64,000 nt of DNA, taken from JAIMBK01 sp040755975. GTDB taxonomy: Bacteria; Bacillota; Desulfotomaculia; Desulfotomaculales; Nap2-2B. Below, one piece after another: positions 44,151-55,112 of this stretch. A program made the translations under genes and the position numbers. The stretch lies in the NCBI GenBank assembly GCA_040755975.1, contig JBFLZY010000002.1:1-64000 (forward strand), given 5' to 3'. The first letter of the stretch is position 1, and every line of letters starts with the position of its first letter. Below the pieces are notes generated by a model, which did no database searches, was not told the DNA's origin, and saw nothing but the letters and a program-made list of their open reading frames with translations.

Positions 44151-45818
44151 GTGAAAGTAAGATGGAAAATATTGGCGGGATATTTGGTAGTGCTGGCCAT
44201 TTTTGCGGGCGCCGTCGGAGTCCAGGACTACCAGATGCGCCGGATTAAGGCGAACTACGACCTGATCGTTCAGGAGGAAGCACGGAAAGCCTCAGAGGCG
44301 CAAAGTTTTTTAGTTCTTTTTGAAAGAATGCCGATCAGTCTTAAAGACTACTTATTAACAGGTAACCCCGCTGATCTGAAGTCGTACGAGAGCCGTGAGG
44401 AGCAGGCGGCCAACCAGTTGCAAAAACTTGGGGAGCTCGCTTACTCTGAAAAAGAGAGGGAAGTTTTAGCAAAGATTCAGGAGAAGTACGGGGAATTTAA
44501 AAAAGCGGCCGGATACCTTACGGAGCGCAAAAGCCAGGCTGTGGCTGCAGAAGACAAATTAAAAACTATACCCGTTCAGGAGAGTGATCAAGAAAAAAGA
44601 GAATTGACCGGGCAGCTCGACAAACTCCAAAAAGAGATAGTCAGTTACAATGTTGAAAAGCAAATTCTTGTTGAAGAAACGATTAAAGCCGGCCATGATT
44701 TTATCTACCTTCAGGAAGCTAATTTAAAAGAACGAATAAATAACTGCGAGCGGCTCATCTCTGCCGTTGAGGTAATCAACCGTGCTGCTCTTGGGATTGC
44801 GCTCATCCTTGGTTTGCTGATCGTCATTTTCCTCAGCCAGTTGATATCCAGGCCCCTGCGGCTGGTGGAACAGGGTGTAACCCGCATTGCGGGCGGCGAT
44901 CTTTCGGTGGCGGACATAAAAGGGAACTCTCGAGATGAAATCGGCTCCCTGGCCCGTTCGTTCAACAGGATGAAACAAGGTTTGAAAGAAATTGTCCAAA
45001 AGGTTGCTGAAGGCGCCCAGGAAGTTTTAAAGGCCGCCGGTCAGCTGTCCGCAAGCGCCCACCAGACAGCCCAGGGGGCCACCACCATAGCTTCGGCCAT
45101 TTCGGAAATCGCGGCCGCCGTTGAGGACGGCGCCGGCAACGCCGGCCAGGTGGCAAGGGTGGCCGAAAAGGCGGCCAGTCTGGCCGTCGAGGGGAATACG
45201 CGGGTTGGCAGGCTGGTTGCCCAGATAGAAAGCATTCAGGCCTCCGCCCGGCATATTAACGATGCCATTGTCAAGCTGGGGGAAACGTCTTTCGCGATAA
45301 CAAAAATCGTCCAGATGATTACCGGTATAGCGGAACAGACAAACCTTCTGGCCCTTAATGCGGCTATCGAAGCGGCCAGGGCGGGGGGGCAGGGCCGCGG
45401 CTTCGCCGTGGTGGCCGAAGAGGTTAGAAAGCTGTCCGAAGAGTCGGGCAACGCGGCGAAAGAAATCGACAAGCTGGTAGAAAGTATCCGGGCGGGCGCT
45501 TCCGAAGTTGTCTCGATCACTGAGGAGAACGCCCGAAAGGTTGAGGCCGGTACCCTGGTGGCGAAGGAAGTAGGGGAACTTTTTAACGATATCATTCGTA
45601 TTGTTCAGGAGCTGCGCAAGCAGACTCAGGAAGTTGCCGCCATCGCCCAACAAACCGCCGGCAGCGTGGAAAACGTGGCCGGCACGGCCGAAGAGCAAAC
45701 CGCGGCCATGGAGGAGGTTTCCGCCCTGGCCGAAAGCATGCAGAAATTTGCTGCCGGGCTGGAGCAAATGGTCGCCATGTTTAAATTTGAGCGGGAGGAA
45801 GAAAAACAAGTCAAATGA
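44151..45818 (+). CDS. Methyl-accepting chemotaxis protein
   Basis: The protein has 555 residues. TM1 is at about 7-23, an extracytoplasmic four-helix-type sensor at 24-211, TM2 at 212-232, HAMP at 233-285 and the signalling coiled coil at about 290-545. The conserved tip ([18 protein letters not shown]) begins near 395. The start is GTG 44151. It lies 145 bases after livF with no visible terminator, so it may sense the compound the transporter imports. It supports the inference that the organism is flagellated. Confidence 0.93.
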   Translation: MKVRWKILAGYLVVLAIFAGAVGVQDYQMRRIKANYDLIVQEEARKASEAQSFLVLFERMPISLKDYLLTGNPADLKSYESREEQAANQLQKLGELAYSEKEREVLAKIQEKYGEFKKAAGYLTERKSQAVAAEDKLKTIPVQESDQEKRELTGQLDKLQKEIVSYNVEKQILVEETIKAGHDFIYLQEANLKERINNCERLISAVEVINRAALGIALILGLLIVIFLSQLISRPLRLVEQGVTRIAGGDLSVADIKGNSRDEIGSLARSFNRMKQGLKEIVQKVAEGAQEVLKAAGQLSASAHQTAQGATTIASAISEIAAAVEDGAGNAGQVARVAEKAASLAVEGNTRVGRLVAQIESIQASARHINDAIVKLGETSFAITKIVQMITGIAEQTNLLALNAAIEAARAGGQGRGFAVVAEEVRKLSEESGNAAKEIDKLVESIRAGASEVVSITEENARKVEAGTLVAKEVGELFNDIIRIVQELRKQTQEVAAIAQQTAGSVENVAGTAEEQTAAMEEVSALAESMQKFAAGLEQMVAMFKFEREEEKQVK

Positions 45819-45872
45819 CCGGAAGGAAAATGGACATAAAGGGCTAAAGTATAAGGTTAAGGAGGATCAGCC

Positions 45873-47300
45873 ATGCGAACAGCCCAACAGTACCTTGAAA
45901 AGCTGCGCGCCATGCGCCCCAACGTGTACATCAACGGCAAACTGGTAGCGCGCGACGACCCCCAGCTGCTTCCGGGGATAAACGTCGTTTCCGAAACCTT
46001 CAACTACGCCCGCGATCCCCAATATACAGAGCTGACGACGGCCGTTTCCCACCTGACGGGCAGGACCGTCAACCGCTTCTGCCACATTCACCAGAGCACC
46101 GAAGACCTGCTCAAAAAGCAGGAAATGACCCGTTTTTTGTGCCAGCGGGTGGGCGGCTGTATCCAGCGCTGCATGGGGGTAGACGCTTTAAACGCCCTTT
46201 CGGTGGTCACCAAGGACATGGATCTCGCCCTCGGCACCGAATACCACGGGCGCTTCCTGAAATACCTGGAATACTTCCAGGAAAACGACCTGGTGGGCAA
46301 CTGCGCCCAGACCGACGTCAAAGGCGACCGGATGAAGAGGCCCTTTGAGCAGCAGGACCCCGATCTCTACCTGCGGGTGGTGGAAAAACGTTCCGACGGA
46401 ATCATCGTCCGGGGAGCCAAGGCCCACAACACCATCGGCCCCTACGCCGACGAGATCATCGTCGTGCCCACCAGGCTGATGACCGAAAAAGACGCCGACT
46501 GGGCCGTGGCCTTTGCCGTCCCGGCCGACGCGGAAGGGATTTATCTGATCTGCAGGACAACGGCGGCAAGAAAGCGCGAACATCTTAAAGCCCCCGGCGC
46601 CATATACGGCTCGGCGGATTCCCTGACCGTCTTCGACAACGTCTTCGTCCCCTGGGAAAGAGTCTTCATGTGCGGCGAAACCAGATTTGCCGGACAGCTT
46701 GCCTCGCTGTTCGCCACCTACCACCGGCACAGCTACACCGGCTGCAAGCCCGCGGTAACCGACATCATCATGGGCGCCGCCGCCCTGGTGGCCGAGTACA
46801 ACGGCATAGAAAGGGCGCCCCACGTCCGGGATAAGCTGGCCGACCTGATCGCCGTCGCCGAACTGGTCTACGGCACCGGCATAGCCTCGGCCGTCAAGGC
46901 CCGCCGGGCGGCCTCCGGCACTTTCGTGCCCGACATTGTCTTTACCAACGTGGCCCGTTACCACGCCGGCGTAAACGTCTACCACGAGTACGAAATCCTG
47001 GCCGACCTCGCCGGCGGCCTTCCCGCCACCCTGCCCCCGGAAGGGGATTTCTACAACCCGGTGACAAAGGGCTTCCTGGAAAAATACATCATGCGCAACC
47101 CGGCCGTCAGCGCCGAAAACCAGCACAGGTGCTTCCGCCTGCTGAGCGACATGCTCTGCTCGGCACATACCGGAGTCATGCAGGTGGCCGGCGTCCACGG
47201 CGGCGGCTCCCCGATCATGGAGAAGATTGCCATCATGGCCCAGTACGATATCGGCGCCAAGAAAAAGATTGCCAGGTACCTGGCGGGAATAGAAGATTAA
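45873..47300 (+). CDS. Divergent 4-hydroxybutyryl-CoA dehydratase paralogue
   Basis: The protein has 475 residues of the 4-hydroxyphenylacetate-3-hydroxylase/4-hydroxybutyryl-CoA dehydratase (AbfD) flavoprotein family. All four [4Fe-4S] ligands of AbfD have counterparts: Cys96, Cys100, His284 and Cys291. Tyr288 and Lys292 match AbfD Tyr296 and Lys300. Two catalytic positions differ: AbfD Glu257 is Asp249, and Glu455 is Ala439. The second copy in this window (57647) keeps both. So the cluster is kept but the proton-handling site is altered, which points to a different substrate or reaction. It heads a cassette with DUF362, nitroreductase and ferredoxin genes. AAGGAGG precedes the ATG. Confidence 0.85.
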   Translation: MRTAQQYLEKLRAMRPNVYINGKLVARDDPQLLPGINVVSETFNYARDPQYTELTTAVSHLTGRTVNRFCHIHQSTEDLLKKQEMTRFLCQRVGGCIQRCMGVDALNALSVVTKDMDLALGTEYHGRFLKYLEYFQENDLVGNCAQTDVKGDRMKRPFEQQDPDLYLRVVEKRSDGIIVRGAKAHNTIGPYADEIIVVPTRLMTEKDADWAVAFAVPADAEGIYLICRTTAARKREHLKAPGAIYGSADSLTVFDNVFVPWERVFMCGETRFAGQLASLFATYHRHSYTGCKPAVTDIIMGAAALVAEYNGIERAPHVRDKLADLIAVAELVYGTGIASAVKARRAASGTFVPDIVFTNVARYHAGVNVYHEYEILADLAGGLPATLPPEGDFYNPVTKGFLEKYIMRNPAVSAENQHRCFRLLSDMLCSAHTGVMQVAGVHGGGSPIMEKIAIMAQYDIGAKKKIARYLAGIED

Positions 47301-47322
47301 AGTTAATGGAAGAGGGGTTACC

Positions 47323-48630
47323 ATGACCAGGCCGGTTGTTTCTCTGGTAAAGCATACCGACCCGTACAGCTCCTTAAGAAAAGCGATTGAGCTTTGCGAC
47401 GGGCTTGCGGGATTAAGCAAAGCAGATAAAATTTTAATCAAGCCGAACATCGTCGCCTGGGACTTCGAGCTACCCTTCCCGCCCTTCGGGGTGGTGGTCA
47501 CCAGCGCCGTGATGTCTGCCCTCGTACGTATCCTGGCCGAGGAGGGGTTCCGGAACCTCTCCATCGGCGAAGCCTCCCGGCCCGTGCCCAAAACGCAGGG
47601 AAGGGCCATCTACAGGGTCCTCGGCTACGAAACGCTCAAAGAAAAGTACGGCGTTGAACTGGTCGACTTCAACGAAGAAAAATTTGAACCGGTGGATTTC
47701 GGGGGCTTCACGTTAAACATAGCCAGAAAGGCCCTGGAGGCGGACAAGATCATCAACCTGCCGGTGCTCAAAACCCACAACCAGTGCAAGGTCTCCCTCG
47801 GGATAAAAAATTTAAAGGGCCTTCTGGACAGGAAGTCGAAAATATTCTGCCACAACGTCGACCTGGAGCTGGACCACGTCTTCCCGCACATAATCGAAAA
47901 GGTGCCGGTTGCGCTGACCATCATCGACGGGATCTTCGCCCTGGATAGAGGTCCCGGGCCCACCGGCAAGGCCTACCGGAAAGATCTCCTCGTCGCCTCC
48001 CGCGATCCCCTCGCCTGCGACGTGGTCGGCGCGGCGCTCATGGGCTATCCCGCCGGGGAAGTCCCGCACCTGAAGTACTTTGCTGAACGCCACGGGCGGA
48101 GCACGGATCTGGCGGACGTCGTAGTAAGGGGCGAAAAAGTGGAGGAGCACCGCTTCTTTATCCCTTACGACTGGGAATGGACCCCGGACGACACCGGACC
48201 GGCCGGCTTTGCCAAACGCGGCATAACCGGGCTGGCCGTCAGGAAATACGACAGCACGCTGTGCACGGGGTGCTCGGGCGTGTTCAACCCCATGCTCATC
48301 ATGTTCATGTCTGCCTTTAAAGGCGAGCCTTTTCCCGGGGTGGAAGTGATCTCCGGCAAAAAACAATTAGCCGGCAAGGGGTTCGAAAAAACGGTCCTTT
48401 TCGGCAAGTGCGTCTGTGAGCTCAACAAAGACAACCCGAACATCAAAAAAACCATCCCCATCCGGGGCTGCCCGCCCGATTTAAGGAAGTTCGAAAAGGC
48501 GATGCAGGAGGAGGGCATCCCGTGCAACTACGAGGATTACGTGCAGTACCGCCATTACATATACAGCCGGTACAAGGAAAAAGACGGCTTTGATTTGAAT
48601 CTGTTCAAAGTAGATCCGTTTCAGGAGTGA
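47323..48630 (+). CDS. DUF362 iron-sulfur protein
   Basis: The protein has 435 residues. DUF362 hallmarks are 'ILIKPNIVAWDFE', 'LPVLKTHNQCKVSLGIKNLK' and 'ASRDPLACDVVGAALMGYP'. A CTGC pair near residue 313 plus later Cys residues may hold a metal or cluster. The function of DUF362 is unknown; it is often found beside ferredoxins in anaerobes. It follows the dehydratase paralogue by 22 bases and probably serves the same pathway. Confidence 0.88.
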   Translation: MTRPVVSLVKHTDPYSSLRKAIELCDGLAGLSKADKILIKPNIVAWDFELPFPPFGVVVTSAVMSALVRILAEEGFRNLSIGEASRPVPKTQGRAIYRVLGYETLKEKYGVELVDFNEEKFEPVDFGGFTLNIARKALEADKIINLPVLKTHNQCKVSLGIKNLKGLLDRKSKIFCHNVDLELDHVFPHIIEKVPVALTIIDGIFALDRGPGPTGKAYRKDLLVASRDPLACDVVGAALMGYPAGEVPHLKYFAERHGRSTDLADVVVRGEKVEEHRFFIPYDWEWTPDDTGPAGFAKRGITGLAVRKYDSTLCTGCSGVFNPMLIMFMSAFKGEPFPGVEVISGKKQLAGKGFEKTVLFGKCVCELNKDNPNIKKTIPIRGCPPDLRKFEKAMQEEGIPCNYEDYVQYRHYIYSRYKEKDGFDLNLFKVDPFQE

Positions 48631-48655
48631 ATTGTGGGAAGAGGAGTTGATTGCT

Positions 48656-49273
48656 GTGGAACTGAGCCAGGTCATCGAAAAAAGGAGGAGCGTCCGGAAG
48701 TTCAAAACCGATCCCGTCCCGGACGGGCACGTGCGGGCCCTGCTGGAAGCCGCCCGGCTGGCGCCGTCCGGAACCAACATTCAGCCCTGGCGGTTCGTGG
48801 TGGTAAAGGACCGGGAGACGAGGCAGAAGCTGAGCGAGTGCACCTTCGGGCTGAGATTTATCGCCCAGGCGCCGGTGGTGATCGTGTGCTGTGCGGATGT
48901 AAGGGCCGTAGAGGCAAGGCCCCAGAGAATGGCGGAATTGTGGGAGGCGGGTGTTTTTGCGGGCACGGACCTGGAAAGCTTAAGCCCCGCCGATCTGGCC
49001 AGGTTAAGGGCGGACATGGACGAGCAGGCGGCCAGGGCCTACGTAAGCCTGAACACCGCCATCGCCATTGAGCACATGGTTTTGAGGGCCGTCGATCTGG
49101 GGCTCGGGAGCTGCTGGGTAATGATGTTCAGGCCCAGGGAAGTAAAAAAGCTGCTTGGGCTGGGCGAAAATATTCTGGTTGTCGCCCTGCTGCCCGTGGG
49201 CTTTCCCGATCAGGACCCGCCGCCCCGCCCGCGCCTCCCAGGGGAGGATATCTTGTTGGGATGGATTGGCTGA
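48656..49273 (+). CDS. Nitroreductase-family protein
   Basis: The protein has 205 residues from GTG 48656, which has AAGAGGAG upstream; the open frame reaches 48632. FMN-binding motifs are RRSVRKF near the start, 'LAPSGTNIQPWRFVVV' and the C-terminal 'ILVVALLPVGFPDQ'. It differs strongly from the nitroreductase at 12182. In this cassette it may pass electrons between NAD(P)H and the iron-sulfur proteins, or reduce an enoyl intermediate. Confidence 0.88.
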   Translation: MELSQVIEKRRSVRKFKTDPVPDGHVRALLEAARLAPSGTNIQPWRFVVVKDRETRQKLSECTFGLRFIAQAPVVIVCCADVRAVEARPQRMAELWEAGVFAGTDLESLSPADLARLRADMDEQAARAYVSLNTAIAIEHMVLRAVDLGLGSCWVMMFRPREVKKLLGLGENILVVALLPVGFPDQDPPPRPRLPGEDILLGWIG

Positions 49274-49360
49274 GGAGCTTTTTTGCCGGTCGACCGTGCC
49301 GGCAAGGCACGACCGGTCATGAAAAAAGACGTAATTTAAGGACTAAAGGAGTTGAGTGCT

Positions 49361-50185
49361 ATGTGCAACTGGTGCGTAAAGCACGGCGACGGGGGTAAGT
49401 GGTATTTAAACACCCAGAACTACGCACAAAAAATGTACAGGCTCCGCCAGAAGGAGGTTAAACGCAAGGGAGCGGAGGCAAACCCGCAGACCATGGCCGA
49501 AGAGCTGCTGAAAGAGGCGATCGAAGCGCGCACCGTCAACCCGGAGAACTTCCCCATGCTCAAAGAGCGGGCCGAGCAGCTGAGCCACGCCGTCCACTTC
49601 GGGCAGGTGGTCACTCTCCAGGAGGTCCAGGCCATCATGGAAATCGCCTACCCGATCGCCCGGATGACCTGTGCCTGCAGGAGGCAGGTGAGGGCGCTCA
49701 ATGATTCCGACAACTTCTTCTGCATGGGCCTGGGCGTGGGCATGTTTAAATGGGAAAGGTGGCCGGAAACCTACCGGGGCGGCGTTGAGTTTCTGGGTCC
49801 AAAGGAAGCCAAGGAGTGGCTCGCCGCGGTCAACAAAAAAGGGGCCGTGCACACCTTTTGGACCTTCGGAACCCCGTATATCGGGGGCATTTGCAACTGC
49901 GAGTACCCCGTTTGCCTGGGGATCAGAAACCGCCTGGATTACGACCTGAAGATCCTGATCAAGGGCCATTACGTGGCCGTGGTGGATTATTCCAGGTGCA
50001 CGGGCTGCGGGACGTGCGTCGAGCGCTGCCAGTTTGGGGCCGTCCGCCTGGAGGTTTCTCTCGGCAGGGCAAACGTGAACATGCTTAAGTGCTTTGGCTG
50101 CGGACTCTGCGAGACGGGGTGCCCCCACGAGGCGATCAGCATGGTGGAGCGCGAAAAGATACCTTTTCTGGCAAATGAATGGTAG
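49361..50185 (+). CDS. Cys-rich protein with C-terminal 2[4Fe-4S] ferredoxin domain
   Basis: The protein has 274 residues from ATG 49361 (AAAGGAG upstream). The C-terminus has two [4Fe-4S] motifs: Cys213/216/219/223 and Cys244/247/250/254. The rest is unusual: CNWC at the extreme N-terminus, CAC at 104-106, Cys121, and CNCEYPVC at 178-185. These eight further cysteines could bind another cluster or metal. I cannot name the N-terminal domain. The gene lies between nitroreductase and a small ferredoxin gene, consistent with an electron-transfer module. Confidence 0.85.
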   Translation: MCNWCVKHGDGGKWYLNTQNYAQKMYRLRQKEVKRKGAEANPQTMAEELLKEAIEARTVNPENFPMLKERAEQLSHAVHFGQVVTLQEVQAIMEIAYPIARMTCACRRQVRALNDSDNFFCMGLGVGMFKWERWPETYRGGVEFLGPKEAKEWLAAVNKKGAVHTFWTFGTPYIGGICNCEYPVCLGIRNRLDYDLKILIKGHYVAVVDYSRCTGCGTCVERCQFGAVRLEVSLGRANVNMLKCFGCGLCETGCPHEAISMVEREKIPFLANEW

Positions 50186-50201
50186 CCGGAGGTGCATGGT
50201 G

Positions 50202-50483
50202 ATGAGGAAAGATCTGCTTGCCGTTGACGCAAACCTCTGTAAGAGCCCCCTGGAGTGCGGGCTCTGCCTGCAGGTTTGCCCCCAGGCCGTTTTCAAGGCC
50301 TTGCCGGGGAAAGTTTACAAGTTTAAAGAAACGCCGGAGGAGGAGTACGTCCTCAAGCCTTACTACTGGATGGCCTGCACCGGCTGCGGGGAATGCGTCC
50401 GTGTTTGCCCCTCCGGCGCCATCACGCTACGGTTTGACGGCTGCCTTGAAGGGAGTGTTTCCGTTGGCCAGAACTTATCCTGA
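50202..50483 (+). CDS. Ferredoxin-type 2[4Fe-4S] protein
   Basis: The protein has 93 residues. Cys13/19/22/26 form an atypical first cluster motif (C-x5-C-x2-C-x3-C, ending CP). Cys59/62/65/69 form a standard CxxCxxCxxxCP. A linker of about 30 residues separates the two, longer than in small ferredoxins. ATG 50202 has GGAGG 9 bases upstream; in-frame GTG 50199 and ATG 50196 are closer. The end overlaps the next gene by 20 bases. Confidence 0.85.
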   Translation: MRKDLLAVDANLCKSPLECGLCLQVCPQAVFKALPGKVYKFKETPEEEYVLKPYYWMACTGCGECVRVCPSGAITLRFDGCLEGSVSVGQNLS

Positions 50484-51015
50484 ATACGATTACGATCTGC
50501 CGGAAGGCCTGCTTCAGGAATTGAGCGGCCTGTCTGTTTCTGCCCTGGCTGATGAGCTTTCCGGCCGGGCAGGGACTGAGGAGGAGTTGACGGACTTTTT
50601 CCACAGCTACGGTGTTCGTCTGACCGAAAAGGTCTTGAGGGCCGGAAAAAAGTACAAAGACCGCACCTGCGCGGTGATGGAAGAAGCAGCCCAAAAAACA
50701 GGCCTTGTCTTTCCCGGTATTCCTCAGCGTTTCATCGAGATCTGGTTCCTGGCTACCCGTCCTCAGGACAAGTGGAAGATCGTGGAAAGTACGGCCAGGC
50801 GTTTTGTTTTTACCGTCCGGGAGTGCTTTATTTACCAGTTGATTAAGGAAAAGCATCCCTTAACCTCATTTCTTCCCTGCCGGGAAGGGTGTCTTACGTT
50901 TTTAAAGGGAATCTATCAAGAACTGGGGTTGCCGGTAAGGGTAGAAATCGTCCAGGATATGGAAAGGGACGGGAACTGCCGCTTCAGCTGCGAACTAGTG
51001 CAGGACCGGTCGTGA
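50464..51015 (+). CDS. Hypothetical protein of the dehydratase cassette
   Basis: The protein has 183 residues from TTG 50464 (GGGAG 8 bases upstream), translationally coupled to the ferredoxin. It is soluble and mainly helical, with conserved-looking Cys residues in 'SFLPCREGCLTFLKGIYQE' and 'DGNCRFSCE' near the C-terminus. The C-terminal pattern recalls small Cys-containing proteins annotated as ATC-hydrolase-like, but the match is too weak to claim. It is the last gene of the cassette that starts at 45873. Confidence 0.7.
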   Translation: MARTYPEYDYDLPEGLLQELSGLSVSALADELSGRAGTEEELTDFFHSYGVRLTEKVLRAGKKYKDRTCAVMEEAAQKTGLVFPGIPQRFIEIWFLATRPQDKWKIVESTARRFVFTVRECFIYQLIKEKHPLTSFLPCREGCLTFLKGIYQELGLPVRVEIVQDMERDGNCRFSCELVQDRS

Positions 51016-51085
51016 AAAAACGGGCGGGTGCGATTCGTGTTGAACCATCAAAAGATAGTGGAGCAAAGATCTGGAGGTGAGAAGC

Positions 51086-51913
51086 ATGGAGGTAAAAAGG
51101 GAGAGCGGATTGATCCAGTCATTTGACGGTACGGACCTGTTTTGCGCTAAAGACCTGGTAGGCAGTCCCAGCGCTGTCGTAGTCATTGCTCATGGTCTGG
51201 CTGAACACCACAAAAGATACGATTATTTTACAGGCAAGCTGAACAGCTTTGGCTATAGTCTCTACAGGTATGATCAGAGGGGACACGGGAAATCCGGCGG
51301 AGAAAGAGGCTACTTGCCCAGGTATGATACACTTTTTGAAGACGCAAATGTTGTGGTCAATTATGCAAAGCGAGAGAATCCTAACGTACCTGTGTTTTTA
51401 TTCGGACACAGCATGGGTGGCCTTACAGCAGTTGGGTACTGTATAAAATACCCGGGTAAGGTGAATGGTGTTATTCTTTCGGGTACTCTGTGCGCAGACT
51501 TTGCTGGACAGTTAAAAAACATACCAGTTGAGTTAGATCCAGTGACAAAGTTTCCCAATAATCTTGCCAGCCTGTTGAGTAAAGATCCAGAGGTAGTAAA
51601 GGCTTACGAGGAAGACCCAATGGTCATAAAAGAAATAACGATAGGAGCTTTTGTCCAGCTTAAAAAAGCAGTGGAATGGTTTAATTCGGATGACAACCTG
51701 CAAAAGATTATCTATCCCATTCTAGTACTTCACGGCGGAGCAGATATGATTGTATCTCCGGAGGATTCAAAGCATTTGTACAATAGTATTTCCTCCGAGG
51801 ACAAGCAAATCAAGATATATGAGGGGCTCTACCATGAGATCCTGAACGAAAAGGCAAAAGACGAAATTGTTGATGCGATCCGTGATTGGATAGAAAAAAG
51901 ACTGACCTGTTGA
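51086..51913 (+). CDS. Alpha/beta hydrolase, monoacylglycerol-lipase-like
   Basis: The protein has 275 residues from ATG 51086 (GGAGGTGAGA upstream). 'VVVIAHGLAEHHKRYDYF', nucleophile GHSMGG, acid in HGGADMIV and His in LYHEIL fit the Hydrolase_4/monoglyceride lipase family. The gene is visibly richer in A and T than its neighbours and may have arrived by transfer. The glycerol kinase gene follows after 36 bases, which supports a role in releasing glycerol from glycerides. Confidence 0.88.
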   Translation: MEVKRESGLIQSFDGTDLFCAKDLVGSPSAVVVIAHGLAEHHKRYDYFTGKLNSFGYSLYRYDQRGHGKSGGERGYLPRYDTLFEDANVVVNYAKRENPNVPVFLFGHSMGGLTAVGYCIKYPGKVNGVILSGTLCADFAGQLKNIPVELDPVTKFPNNLASLLSKDPEVVKAYEEDPMVIKEITIGAFVQLKKAVEWFNSDDNLQKIIYPILVLHGGADMIVSPEDSKHLYNSISSEDKQIKIYEGLYHEILNEKAKDEIVDAIRDWIEKRLTC

Positions 51914-51928
51914 GGCCTTGATCATTAA

Positions 51929-53452
<1,524 letters not shown>

Positions 53453-53492
53453 GAGACGTAGCGAAGGGGAAAGTGAGCGACCGGAGTTTTGG

Positions 53493-55112
53493 ATGGTTTG
53501 GATGGATATGAACACGGATAGTGTCCAGGTGGTGGTAATCGGCGGCGGCGTCACCGGTACGGGTATTCTTCGTGACCTTGCCATGAGGGGTATACCGGCG
53601 GTGCTGGTGGAGCAGGGGGGCCTTGCCAACGGCACCAGTTCCCGTTTTCACGGGCTGCTGCACAGCGGCGCCCGCTATGCTGTCGTGGACAGGGAAGCCG
53701 CCCGGGAATGCTTGAAAGAAAACAGGATCTTGCAGAGGATAGCTCCCAATTGGGTTGAACCTACCGGCGGGATCTTTGTCCAGCTGCCCGGAGATGACCC
53801 GGATTATGCGGGCAGGTGGGTTGCAGCCTGTAAAGAAGTAGGCATTATCCCTGAAGAAATCGACGTGCGGGAGCTTACCAAATCGAATCCCGCCCTGAAC
53901 TCCAGCATTACCAGGGCTTTTAAGGTTCCCGACGGCACGGTGGACGGCTACCAGGTAATTTGGGGCAACGTCAATTCGGCACGCCGGTACGGGGCGAGAG
54001 TATTGACGTATTCCAGGGTCACCGCCATTCACCAAAGCAACGGCAGCGTCGCCGGAGTGGAATTAACCAGCACACTCACCGGGGAAAAGAAGCTTATTGA
54101 GTGCCAGATGGTGATCAACGCAGCCGGGCCGTGGGCAAAAGAGGTCGCGGCCATGGCCGGGGTGGAAGTTAACGTTGCCAGGGACAAGGGCACCTTGATT
54201 ACCTTTAACCACAGGCTGACCAACCAGGTGTTAAACCGTTTACGGCCGCCGGGAGATGGGGACATCTTCGTGCCTCACGGTACCGTTACCATTTTTGGCA
54301 CTACGTCAGCTTATGTCGGTGAACCCGACCATACCCGGCCTGAATTTCGGGAAGTCCTGGACCTGGTTAAAATCGGCAGCGAGGTGATTCCGGATTTGGA
54401 AAAGTACAGGTTGATCAGGGCCTTTGCCGGGGTGCGGCCCCTTTACCAATCCGGAACTGCGGCCTGCGGGAGGTCGCTCAGCAGATATTTTACCATCCTG
54501 GATCACCAGCAGTTGGACGGGCTGGCCGGGTTTATCAGCATTGTGGGGGGCAAGTTTACCACCTTTCGTCTGATGGCGGAGAAAACGGTGGACCTGGTGG
54601 CCCGGAGGCTGGGGGTTAACGCACCCTGCCGTACTGCTTGGGAATTGTTGGCCGATCCGGTGCCGGAGAGTTTGCTCAGGCGGGGCAGGAAAATCTTCGG
54701 GTCGCCAGGGGCGCAAAAGGCCGCAAAAAGACTGGGCGACGGTTTTGCCGGGTTAGTGCGGCAGGCTGAGGAGGACCCGCAAAAACGCCGGGTGATTTGC
54801 GAATGCGAACTGGTCAGCCTGGGTGAAATTGAGCATGCGGCGCTGAGCGGGGATTGCTTTACCCTCGGAGACGTCCGCCGCAAAACCAGAATGGGCATGG
54901 GGACTTGCCAGGGCGCCTTTTGCGGTTGCCGTGCGCTGGGGATGTTAAACAATTACCCGGGGTTTGCCGGCAACTACCGGATGCATCTGGCGGATTACTT
55001 GCAAGAGCGCTGGAAGGGTATCCGGCCGGTGCTGTGGGGCCACCAGTTACGGGAGGCCCAGTTGTCGTTGGGAGTTTACTGCGCGCTGTTGTGTTTGGAG
55101 AGAATGAAATGA
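53493..55112 (+). CDS. glpA: Anaerobic glycerol-3-phosphate dehydrogenase subunit A
   Basis: The protein has 539 residues from ATG 53493. FAD-binding 'VVVIGGGVTGTGILRDLAMR' is at the N-terminus, with 'GTSSRFHGLLHSGARYAV' after it. The C-terminal BFD-like domain has CECE and 'CQGAFCGC' cysteines. It oxidises glycerol-3-phosphate to dihydroxyacetone phosphate. Its stop overlaps the glpB start (ATGA). Confidence 0.95.
   Translation: MVWMDMNTDSVQVVVIGGGVTGTGILRDLAMRGIPAVLVEQGGLANGTSSRFHGLLHSGARYAVVDREAARECLKENRILQRIAPNWVEPTGGIFVQLPGDDPDYAGRWVAACKEVGIIPEEIDVRELTKSNPALNSSITRAFKVPDGTVDGYQVIWGNVNSARRYGARVLTYSRVTAIHQSNGSVAGVELTSTLTGEKKLIECQMVINAAGPWAKEVAAMAGVEVNVARDKGTLITFNHRLTNQVLNRLRPPGDGDIFVPHGTVTIFGTTSAYVGEPDHTRPEFREVLDLVKIGSEVIPDLEKYRLIRAFAGVRPLYQSGTAACGRSLSRYFTILDHQQLDGLAGFISIVGGKFTTFRLMAEKTVDLVARRLGVNAPCRTAWELLADPVPESLLRRGRKIFGSPGAQKAAKRLGDGFAGLVRQAEEDPQKRRVICECELVSLGEIEHAALSGDCFTLGDVRRKTRMGMGTCQGAFCGCRALGMLNNYPGFAGNYRMHLADYLQERWKGIRPVLWGHQLREAQLSLGVYCALLCLERMK

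Noticed and set aside
46188..47609. A 473-codon open frame opposite the dehydratase paralogue
   Set aside because: It is an antisense shadow; it spans the end of one real gene and the start of the next and has no family features.
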